In this document: positions 18,763 through 27,014 of the stretch, in pieces
How the letters are laid out: every line of letters begins with the position of its first letter
Numbering within the stretch: position 1 is the first letter of the stretch
Source: Nanobdellota archaeon
GTDB taxonomy: Archaea > Nanobdellota > Nanobdellia > CSSed11-243R1
Direction: 5' to 3'
DNA length: 42,325 bases
NCBI GenBank assembly: GCA_021163365.1
Contig: JAGGWW010000042.1
Location: 1 to 42,325, forward strand
The notes under the pieces: model-generated
Databases searched by the model: none
Seen by the model: only the letters and a program-made list of their open reading frames with translations
Told to the model about the DNA's origin: nothing
Made by a program: the position numbers and the translations under genes

Positions 18763-18910
18763 TGGGGCGGCAGGGATTTGAAATCCGGCAACCTTCTTTG
18801 AAGGCTGTCCCCGATCAACAGGTCTCTTCAGACCTCTTGCATATCATCCCCAAAGGGTCATCGCTCCATCTTCTGGAGCCTGCCGTTCTGCCTGGTTAAA
18901 CTACCGCCCC
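18763..18910 (-). tRNA. tRNA-Trp(CCA) with two introns (18824..18872 at 37/38; 18783..18808 at 53/54)
   Basis: Mature sequence GGGGCGGTAGTTTAACCAGGCAGAACGGCAGGCTCCAGACCTGTTGATCGGGGTTCAAATCCCTGCCGCCCCA (73 nt) folds as a cloverleaf only after removing 49 + 26 nt. Confidence 0.93.
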
Positions 18911-18945
18911 ACAGAAAAAACAAAAAAGAAAGTATTAATAAATGT

Positions 18946-19638
18946 TTACATGTAGTCCCTGTAGATTTCTGCAAAAATCCTTGCTGAAAATAAAAGAGAA
19001 TAAAACATAAAGCCAAAGCCAATGAAATACCCAATTAATGGTATTGTTAACAAAGCAAATGAGACAAAAAATAAAACTAAGGATATTACATACGCTTTTA
19101 AGTATGGGATAAGTGCTCTTTTAATCCTTGGCAACATCTCATTTGGAGAGATTGCAAAATGAATGTTTTCACTTGCAGCATACAAAATAATTGAAATTGG
19201 AAGTAAAAATAATGAAATTAATAAAAAGATAAAGCTAATTATACTTAAAGACAAACCAAGGGCATTAAACTTTGGTGTTGTTCCTTCAGCTAATGCTTCT
19301 AAAGGATTGCCAAGTATTGTTGTGCTTGCTGCAGATATAACAATTGGTGGAAGAAGAAAAATAGCAAGTATCGCAAATACACTAATGCCATGCTTAAAAA
19401 ATCTTTTCCAGTTATGGAAAGTAAACCAATGGGGCAATAGGTTGCTTTGCTTTATTGTTTCCCTAATAACTTCAACCATGTAGCCAAATACAAAAATCAC
19501 TGGGATTATTAAGAACCATAAATAATTTAGAATTACCCCAATAAAAAAACTCTTTAAATCAAGAAAAGGGTATTTTGTAGATTCAACATAATCAACCATA
19601 GGTAAATTTATGACAGAAACAAATAAATAATTTTCCAC
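18946..19638 (-). CDS. DUF4013-like membrane protein
   Basis: 230 aa, multiple TM segments, FGYMVEVIRETIKQSNLLPHWFTFHNWKRFFKHGISV resembles DUF4013. Confidence 0.65.
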   Translation of the reverse strand: MENYLFVSVINLPMVDYVESTKYPFLDLKSFFIGVILNYLWFLIIPVIFVFGYMVEVIRETIKQSNLLPHWFTFHNWKRFFKHGISVFAILAIFLLPPIVISAASTTILGNPLEALAEGTTPKFNALGLSLSIISFIFLLISLFLLPISIILYAASENIHFAISPNEMLPRIKRALIPYLKAYVISLVLFFVSFALLTIPLIGYFIGFGFMFYSLLFSARIFAEIYRDYM

Positions 19639-19672
19639 AAAAGATTAAAACAAAAGAGTTCTTTAAAATTAC

Positions 19673-20854
19673 ATGGATGTTTTGGTTGTTGTATTAATAT
19701 GTTTAAGTGCTTCTTTCATAGTTAAAGAGATATTTAAAAAATTTAATTTGCCAGAAGCAATAGGGCAAATAGTTGCTGGGATGATTTTAGGATTACCTTT
19801 TATAAGCAAGCTTATATTTAACTACAGCACTCTTTCTGTTGTTAATTTCTTGTCTGAAATTGGTATAATATTCTTGCTTTTCTTAGCTGGGATACATATT
19901 GATTTTAAAAAACTTAAGGAAACAACAAAAGATGCAACATTGATTGCAATGTTCTCAGCTGCAGTTCCATTTGTGTTGGGTTTTGCGTTTATAAAATTAT
20001 TTGGATATAGCGATATTGTTGCTTTAATTTTTGGTATTGCTCTTTCTGTAACAGCAGAGGGAACAAAAACAAAGGTTCTTATGGATTTAAAAGCACTTAA
20101 CACAAAACTTGGCACAATAATGATAAGTGCAGGAGCAATAGACGATATTATAGAACTTTTTGGTTTAGCAATTGTTGCTGCTCTTTCGCAAAGCACTTTT
20201 AAGAATTTATTTTATATCCCAGTCAATATAATAATTTTTGCAATTTTAACATTTTTAATGTTTAAGTTAATTCCAAGAATAGCAAAGTACATAAAAAGGG
20301 AACCCTCACAAGTTAATGTTTTAACAATTATGTTGATTTTATTGCTTATACTTGCAGTAATATCTGAAATGTTAGAAATAGGTTATTTAATTGGTGCTTT
20401 AATTGCAGGATTTTTAATTCAAATAGCAATAAAGAACTTTAAAGGGGGATATGTTAAAAAAAGCATATTAAGTGCTTTTGAGATTACAGCAATGTCATTT
20501 ATTATTCCATTCTTTTTTGTAAACATAGGGCTTACATTTGGATTTAAGGCTCTTGTTCTTGACCCATATTTACTCATTGGAACAGTTTTCATTGCAATAA
20601 TTGGAAAGATACTTGGAACAATGGCTGTTAAACCATTTAGTTCTTTAAGCTTAAAGCAACTTTATTTAATTGGTTGGGCTATGAATTCAAGAGGCGCTGT
20701 TGAACTTATAATTGCTTTAACAGCATTAAAATTAAAATTAATACCAGCTGAGGTTTTTTCAATGCTTGTAATAACCTCTGTTTTAACAACATTAATGTTC
20801 CCAATTATACTGCAAAAACACATAAAAGAAGATCCAAAGATAATGGATAGGTGA
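19673..20854 (+). CDS. Kef/CPA2-type cation:proton antiporter
   Basis: 393-aa multi-TM ORF; NLPEAIGQIVAGMILGLPF, SEIGIIFLLFLAGI, AGAIDDI, WAMNSRGAVELII. Confidence 0.9.
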   Translation: MDVLVVVLICLSASFIVKEIFKKFNLPEAIGQIVAGMILGLPFISKLIFNYSTLSVVNFLSEIGIIFLLFLAGIHIDFKKLKETTKDATLIAMFSAAVPFVLGFAFIKLFGYSDIVALIFGIALSVTAEGTKTKVLMDLKALNTKLGTIMISAGAIDDIIELFGLAIVAALSQSTFKNLFYIPVNIIIFAILTFLMFKLIPRIAKYIKREPSQVNVLTIMLILLLILAVISEMLEIGYLIGALIAGFLIQIAIKNFKGGYVKKSILSAFEITAMSFIIPFFFVNIGLTFGFKALVLDPYLLIGTVFIAIIGKILGTMAVKPFSSLSLKQLYLIGWAMNSRGAVELIIALTALKLKLIPAEVFSMLVITSVLTTLMFPIILQKHIKEDPKIMDR

Positions 20855-23496
20855 GAATTTTGTGGCACAGCATTAACATTAAAGAGGTTTTTAAGAAATT
20901 AAATTCAAGTGAAAATGGGTTAAGCGAAGATGAAGTAAAAAAAAGATTAAAAGAATTTGGAGAAAACACTATTGAATTAAAAGAAAGAATTTCAGCATTT
21001 AAAATATTCATAAGTCAATTTACAGATTTCTTAATAATCATATTAATAATTGCTGCAATAATATCGTATTTAATTGGGTTTCTTCCAGGAAGAGAACCAA
21101 ATGTTGTTGATTCCTTGCTGATTTTATGTATTGTAATCGCAAATGGAATATTTGGATTTATTCAAGATTACAAAGCAGAAAAAAGTATCCTTGAACTTAA
21201 AAAGCTTTCAACACCATACGCAAAGGTTGTGCGTAATGGAAAAATAAAAGTAATTAACAGCAGGTATATTGTTCCTGGAGACATAATAATTCTTAATCAA
21301 GGAGATATTGTACCTGCAGATGCAAGATTGATTGAAGTTGAGAACCTAAAGGTTGATGAATCAATGCTAACTGGAGAAAGTGTAAGTGTTGATAAATGTG
21401 TTTGTGATTTACCAAAGGATGTAAATCTTGCTGAAAGAAAAAATATGGTTTTTATGAATACTATTGTAACAAAAGGTGGTGCTAAAGCAATTGTTGTTAA
21501 AACAGGTTTAGACACAGAGTTTGGTAAAATTGCGCACTCAATGCAAAAAGCAGAGAAAAAAGAAGCGCCTTTTACAAAAGAAATAAACAAACTTGGAAAG
21601 AAAATTGGTATATTCATTTTAATTTTAATTGCGTTTGTTGCTGGTGTTCAAATTTTACAAGGTAAGTTGGATTTAATTGTTGTTTTTTTAACTTCAATTG
21701 CACTTGCAGTAGCAGCTATTCCTGAAGGGCTTCCAGCAATTATAACTCTTTCACTTGCTATAGGAACAAAAAAGATGTTAAAAAGAAAATCTCTTGTAAG
21801 AAGACTTTCTGTAATTGAAAGTTTGGGTTCTGTTGATGTTATTTGCACAGATAAAACAGGGACATTAACTGAAAATAAGATGACTGTTAAGAAAATTTTC
21901 TTTGATAATCTTGAAGTGGATGTTAGTGGTGTTGGTTATGAAACAAAAGGGAAGTTTACTTCTAATGGAAAAGAAATAAACATTCAAAAAATAAAGCCAT
22001 TGCTTGAAGCAGGACTAATTTGTAATGATACCATTATAACAAAAGAAAATGGAAAAGAAAAGTTCATTGGAGACCCAACAGAAATAGCTTTAGTTGTTTG
22101 TGCAAAGAAAGCAAATATTTTAACTAAATGTAAAAGAGATGGTGTTGTGGAGTTTTCATCTGAAAGAAAGATGATGAGTGTTGCTTGTGTAAAAGATGGA
22201 AAAAGAGTTTTGTATTCTAAGGGTGCGCCAGAGGTAATTATTGAAAAATGTAAATATAAATGGGAAGGTAGGCTTATTAAGAAATTAACCAAAAAAGATA
22301 AAGAGATAATTTTAAACAAAGTAAGTGAATTTGCTTCTCAAGGATTAAGGGTTTTGGCTTTTGCTTATAAGTTGCTAAGGAAAAGCGATAAAGTAAATGA
22401 AGATGTTGAAAAGGATTTAATATTTCTTGGTTTGCAAGCAATGATAGACCCACCAAGAAAAGAGGTTAAAGGAGCAATAGAACTTTGTGAAAAAGCAGGA
22501 ATTAAAGTAAAGATGGTGACAGGGGATAATGTAATAACTGCTAAAGCAATTGCAAAAGAAATTGGAATTGGTACAAAAGCAATTCAAGGAAAAGATTTAG
22601 ATAAATTAAGTGAAGAAAAATTAAAGAAAATTGTTGAAGAATATGATATTTTTGCAAGGGTTTCTCCAGAGCATAAGGTAAGGATATTAAAAGCACTGCA
22701 GTCAAATGAACATATTGTTGCAATAACTGGAGATGGTGTAAATGATGCTCCTGCTTTAAAAAGAGCAGATGTTGGAATATCAATGGGGATTAGAGGAACT
22801 GATGTTGCAAGGCAAGCAAGTGACATGGTTTTGCTTGATGATAATTTTGCAACAATTGTTGAGGCAATTAAACAAGGAAGAACAATTTTTGATAATATTC
22901 GCAATTTTGTAAATTATTTATTAACAAGTAATTTTGCAGAAGTTTTTGTTGTTTTCATTGCTTCTTTATTTGGATATCTTCCAATAACAGCTGTTCAAAT
23001 TCTTTGGATTAATCTATTAACAGATGGTTTTCCAGCACTTGCATTAGGTGTTGACCCACCAAGGAAAGACGTTATGCAAAGAAAGCCAAAAAGAAAAGAT
23101 GATGGGATAATAGATAAAAGGCTTACTTATTTAATTGGTGCAATTGGATTAAAGAAAACAATGATTCTTCTGATTACATTTTTAATTTGTTTAATATCAA
23201 AAGGTTTGGTTTTTGCAAGAAGTGTTGTTTTTACTGGATTTGTTTTATATGAGTTTGTTAGGATTGGTGTTATAAGATATCAAGACAAACTTTCATGGTT
23301 TTCAAATAAATGGTTGTTAATTGCATTAGCAACGTCTATTGGATTACAGCTTTTAGTAATTTACTCACCATTAAACAAAGTGTTTGGTGTTGTGCCAATA
23401 GATTTATTTGGATGGGCTGTGCTTCTAAGTGGTGTTGCAATTGGAGCAATTCTTGCTATTGTAATAACAAAGGTTATAATTAAAATAACAGAATGA
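20851..23496 (+). CDS. P-type cation-transporting ATPase, P2A (Ca2+)-like
   Basis: GTG start overlapping the antiporter stop; AAIPEGLPAIITLSLAIGTKKM, CTDKTGTLTENKMTV, TGDGVNDAPALKRADVGI, TSNFAE and NLLTDGFPALALGVDP (SERCA-like site residues). Confidence 0.92.
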   Translation: MRILWHSINIKEVFKKLNSSENGLSEDEVKKRLKEFGENTIELKERISAFKIFISQFTDFLIIILIIAAIISYLIGFLPGREPNVVDSLLILCIVIANGIFGFIQDYKAEKSILELKKLSTPYAKVVRNGKIKVINSRYIVPGDIIILNQGDIVPADARLIEVENLKVDESMLTGESVSVDKCVCDLPKDVNLAERKNMVFMNTIVTKGGAKAIVVKTGLDTEFGKIAHSMQKAEKKEAPFTKEINKLGKKIGIFILILIAFVAGVQILQGKLDLIVVFLTSIALAVAAIPEGLPAIITLSLAIGTKKMLKRKSLVRRLSVIESLGSVDVICTDKTGTLTENKMTVKKIFFDNLEVDVSGVGYETKGKFTSNGKEINIQKIKPLLEAGLICNDTIITKENGKEKFIGDPTEIALVVCAKKANILTKCKRDGVVEFSSERKMMSVACVKDGKRVLYSKGAPEVIIEKCKYKWEGRLIKKLTKKDKEIILNKVSEFASQGLRVLAFAYKLLRKSDKVNEDVEKDLIFLGLQAMIDPPRKEVKGAIELCEKAGIKVKMVTGDNVITAKAIAKEIGIGTKAIQGKDLDKLSEEKLKKIVEEYDIFARVSPEHKVRILKALQSNEHIVAITGDGVNDAPALKRADVGISMGIRGTDVARQASDMVLLDDNFATIVEAIKQGRTIFDNIRNFVNYLLTSNFAEVFVVFIASLFGYLPITAVQILWINLLTDGFPALALGVDPPRKDVMQRKPKRKDDGIIDKRLTYLIGAIGLKKTMILLITFLICLISKGLVFARSVVFTGFVLYEFVRIGVIRYQDKLSWFSNKWLLIALATSIGLQLLVIYSPLNKVFGVVPIDLFGWAVLLSGVAIGAILAIVITKVIIKITE

Positions 23497-23620
23497 TGGC
23501 CCCGAGGGGACTTCCCCAACCCTTTCTTTCCACAGGCTTTCTTTTTAAGAAAGGGCTGATTCGAACCCCCGACCTACTGCTTAGAAGGCAGTCGCTCTAT
23601 CCAAGCTGAGCTACGGGGCC
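23497..23620 (-). tRNA. tRNA-Arg(TCT) with a 49-nt intron in the T loop (about 23511..23559, position 59/60)
   Basis: GGCCCCGTAGCTCAGCTTGGATAGAGCGACTGCCTTCTAAGCAGTAGGTCGGGGGTTCGAA / TCCCCTCGGGGCCA closes as a 75-nt cloverleaf after removal of 49 nt; no encoded CCA. Confidence 0.92.
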
Positions 23621-23682
23621 AAGATAACATTATAAATTATGTATTTATAAAGTTTTTAAACATGCTTCTCTTTTAAATTTTC

Positions 23683-26517
23683 ATGGTTAATTTTCAAGAA
23701 ATAGAAAAAAAGTGGCAAGATGCTTGGGAAAGGGAAAAGATTTTTGAAGCAAACCCAAATGAAAAGAGAAAATTCTTTGTTACTGTGCCATATCCATACA
23801 CAAGTGGGCCATTTCACATAGGGCATGGAAGGACGTATACAATTGCAGATATATTTGTTAGGTACCATAGGATGAAAGGTGAAAATGTTCTTTGGCCAAT
23901 GGCGTTTCATGTAACTGGAACACCTGTTTTGGCTATTTCAAGAAGAATAGAAAGTGAGGAAAAGGAGTTTATTAAATTGTTTGAGAGCTATGTTAAGCTT
24001 CATGAAAAAGATGAAACAAAAGTGAAGGAGATTGTTAAAAGCTTTGTTAAACCAGAGAATGTTATGCAATATTTTGCATCTACTTTTATAAAAGATTTTA
24101 AATCACTTGGTTGTTCAATTGACTGGAGAAGGAAATTTACAACAAACGACCCAGAATATAATAAATTCATAGAATGGCAATTTCAAAAGCTAAATGAGCT
24201 TGGATTTATTAAAAAAGGAGAGTATCCTGTTTTGTATTGTCCAAATTGTAAAAATGCTGTTGGAGAGGATGATATAAAAAGCGGAGACCAAATAAAAGCA
24301 GAAGTTGGTGAGTGGCTACTTTGGAAATTTCCATTTGAAGACAAATTTGTTGTTTGTGCAACTTTGCGTCCAGAAACAATTTTTGGGGTTACAAATTTAT
24401 GGATAAATCCAGATGGCGCATATGTTGAAGCAAAAGTTAATGGAGAAATTTGGATAATTAGCAAAGAGGCTGCTGAAAAACTTTTATTTCAAGGAAGGAA
24501 GGTTGAAATCTTAAGAGAATTTCTTGGAAAAGAATTGATAGATAAAAAGGTTAAGAGCCCAATTGAAGATAGGGAACTACCAATTTTAGAAGGAAAATTC
24601 GTTGATACAAAAAGTGGAAGTGGTGTTGTTTTCTCTGTACCAGCTCATGCACCATATGATTGGATTGCTTTACAAGACTTGAAAAAAATTGGTAAAGCTA
24701 AAGATGTTGAGCCGATTTCAATTATTAATATAAAAGGATATTCAGAATTTCCTGCAAAAGATGCTTGTGAAAAATTAAATGTTAAAACTCAAGAAGAAAA
24801 AGAAAAACTTGAGAAAGCAACTGAAGAGATTTACAAAGCAGAATTTTACTATGGTGTTCTAAATGAAAAATGTGGGGAGTTTGCTGGAAAAAGAATTTCT
24901 GAAGTAAAAGAAGATGTTATTAAGGTGTTTAGAAAGCAAGGAAAACTTGATGTTATGTATGATGTTTTTGCAAAAGAAAAACCAGTTTATTGCAGATGTG
25001 GAGGAGAAATCGTTGTTTCAATATTAAAGGATCAGTGGTTTATAGATTATGGTAATGAAGAATGGAAAAAACTTGCAAGAGAATGCTTGAAAAAAATGGA
25101 GGTTATTCCAGAGATTTATAGAAAGTTATTTGAAGACACAATTGAATGGTTACATGAAAGACCTGCTGCAAGAAAAAGAGGGCTTGGAACAAAACTTCCT
25201 TTTGATAAAGAATGGATAATTGAAAGCCTTTCTGATTCAACTATTTATATGGCATTTTACACAGTAATTCACCATATAAGGAAAAACAAAATACAATATG
25301 AAAAACTGACACCAGAATTTTGGGATTATGTGTTCCTTGATAAGGGAGATGTAAAAGAGTTAAGCAAGAAATTAGAAATTGATGAAGATGTTTTAAAAAA
25401 TATGCATGATGAGTTTAATTACTGGTACCCTCTTGATTTAAGACACACAGCAATAGCACATATTACAAATCATTTAACCTTCTTTATATTTAATCATGCT
25501 GCAATATTTCCAAAAAAACATTGGCCAAAGAGGATAACATTAAATGAGTTACTAATTCGAGAAGGGAGAAAGATGTCAAAAAGTTTGGGGAATGTTATCC
25601 CATTAGCAATTGTTCCAGAAAAATATGGAACTGATTTGTTTAGGATGTATATGGCTTATGGCGCTGATTTATCATCTGTTTTTGATTGGAGAGAAACAGA
25701 TGTATCCTCATTAAAAGGAAAGCTTTTGCAGTTCTTTAATATCATCGTAAGTGAAAAAGAAAGCGAATATCTTGAAGATAATGCAACAAAATGGCTTTTA
25801 TCAAGATTTAACAAAAACTTAAAGGAAGCAACAAATGCTCTTGAAAAATATTCTCCAAGACAATATGTGCAAAATGCATTTTTTAACATAATAAATGATA
25901 TAACATACTTTAAAAGAAGGACAAAAAATCGTGGGGTGTTAAAAGAAAAAATATTTCCTAAATGGGTTAAGCTTCTTTCACCTGTAATCCCACATATATG
26001 TGAAGAACTTTGGCAAATACTTGGTAACAAAAGTTTTGTTTCATTAGAAAAATGGCCAGAGTTTAATGAAAATGAAATAAACGAAGAAGCAGAAGCTGGA
26101 GAAGAGCTTGTAAAAAATTTAATTTCTGATATAAATGAAGTCATTAAGCTTGTTGGGAAAGAACCAAAGAAGATTAAGTTGTTTGTTGCTGAAAGTTGGA
26201 AGTACTTACTTTATAAAATTGTAAAAGAAAACGATAAAGAGTTTAAAACTTTGATGAAAAAAGCAATGGAAGAAGATGAGATTAAAAAACATGGCAAAGA
26301 AGCAAGCTCGCTTCTTCAAAAGATATTAAAAGATAGAAGGAAGATTCCTGAATTTTTAATTTCAAAAGAAAAAGAATTTGAGATATTAAAAGACGCAAAA
26401 GAATTTTTAGAAAGCGAGTTTGCATGTAAATTTGAGATTAGTCATAGTGAAGAAAGCAAAGAGCAAAAAGCTAAAAACGCTTTGCCAAATAAACCAGCAA
26501 TTTTGGTGGAAACATGA
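23683..26517 (+). CDS. leuS: Leucyl-tRNA synthetase (archaeal type)
   Basis: YPYTSGPFHIGHGRTYTIADIFVRYHRMKGENVLWPMAFHVTGTPV and KMSKSLGNVIPL. Confidence 0.96.
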   Translation: MVNFQEIEKKWQDAWEREKIFEANPNEKRKFFVTVPYPYTSGPFHIGHGRTYTIADIFVRYHRMKGENVLWPMAFHVTGTPVLAISRRIESEEKEFIKLFESYVKLHEKDETKVKEIVKSFVKPENVMQYFASTFIKDFKSLGCSIDWRRKFTTNDPEYNKFIEWQFQKLNELGFIKKGEYPVLYCPNCKNAVGEDDIKSGDQIKAEVGEWLLWKFPFEDKFVVCATLRPETIFGVTNLWINPDGAYVEAKVNGEIWIISKEAAEKLLFQGRKVEILREFLGKELIDKKVKSPIEDRELPILEGKFVDTKSGSGVVFSVPAHAPYDWIALQDLKKIGKAKDVEPISIINIKGYSEFPAKDACEKLNVKTQEEKEKLEKATEEIYKAEFYYGVLNEKCGEFAGKRISEVKEDVIKVFRKQGKLDVMYDVFAKEKPVYCRCGGEIVVSILKDQWFIDYGNEEWKKLARECLKKMEVIPEIYRKLFEDTIEWLHERPAARKRGLGTKLPFDKEWIIESLSDSTIYMAFYTVIHHIRKNKIQYEKLTPEFWDYVFLDKGDVKELSKKLEIDEDVLKNMHDEFNYWYPLDLRHTAIAHITNHLTFFIFNHAAIFPKKHWPKRITLNELLIREGRKMSKSLGNVIPLAIVPEKYGTDLFRMYMAYGADLSSVFDWRETDVSSLKGKLLQFFNIIVSEKESEYLEDNATKWLLSRFNKNLKEATNALEKYSPRQYVQNAFFNIINDITYFKRRTKNRGVLKEKIFPKWVKLLSPVIPHICEELWQILGNKSFVSLEKWPEFNENEINEEAEAGEELVKNLISDINEVIKLVGKEPKKIKLFVAESWKYLLYKIVKENDKEFKTLMKKAMEEDEIKKHGKEASSLLQKILKDRRKIPEFLISKEKEFEILKDAKEFLESEFACKFEISHSEESKEQKAKNALPNKPAILVET

Positions 26518-27014
26518 TTTTAACAAGGAATGAAATTTTAAAACTTGTAAAGAGTGGTGAGTTAAAGATAAAGCCATTTAATGAGAAAAATGTTGGAGCT
26601 GGTTCGATTGATTTATCGCTTGATAATAAATTTAGGATTTTTAAAGGAAACCAAAAGGTTAAGATAAGTGAAAAAGTAGATTACAAAAAATTTACAAAGT
26701 TAATTAAGGCGGAAAAAATTGTGTTAAAACCTGGTGAAATTGTTTTAGGTATAACAAGAGAAAAAATAAAATTACCAACAAATATATGTGGGTGGTTGCA
26801 AGGAAGGAGCAGGTTTGCAAGACTTGGGCTTGTTGTTCATGTTACTGCAAGTTTTGTTCAACCCGGCTCTGAAAACAAACAAGTTTTAGAAATAATAAAT
26901 CTAAGTCCAAATGAAATTGAAATCCATGCTGGAGACAAAATCTGTCAATTAATTCTTGAAAAAACAATTGGTAGGGCTAAGTTTAAAGGCAAGTTTGTTA
27001 ATCAGAAGCTTTAA
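26514..27014 (+). CDS. dcd: dCTP deaminase/dUTPase family
   Basis: GWLQGRSRFARLGLVVHVTASFVQPGSENKQVLEIINL. Confidence 0.88.
   Translation: MILTRNEILKLVKSGELKIKPFNEKNVGAGSIDLSLDNKFRIFKGNQKVKISEKVDYKKFTKLIKAEKIVLKPGEIVLGITREKIKLPTNICGWLQGRSRFARLGLVVHVTASFVQPGSENKQVLEIINLSPNEIEIHAGDKICQLILEKTIGRAKFKGKFVNQKL

Noticed and set aside
18783-18808. Interpretation of tRNA-Trp as a pseudogene with a disrupted T-arm
   Set aside because: All stems pair after removal of a segment bounded by a complete BHB, and the same situation occurs in tRNA-Arg.
25656-26144. 162-aa minus-strand ORF
   Set aside because: Antisense to leuS.
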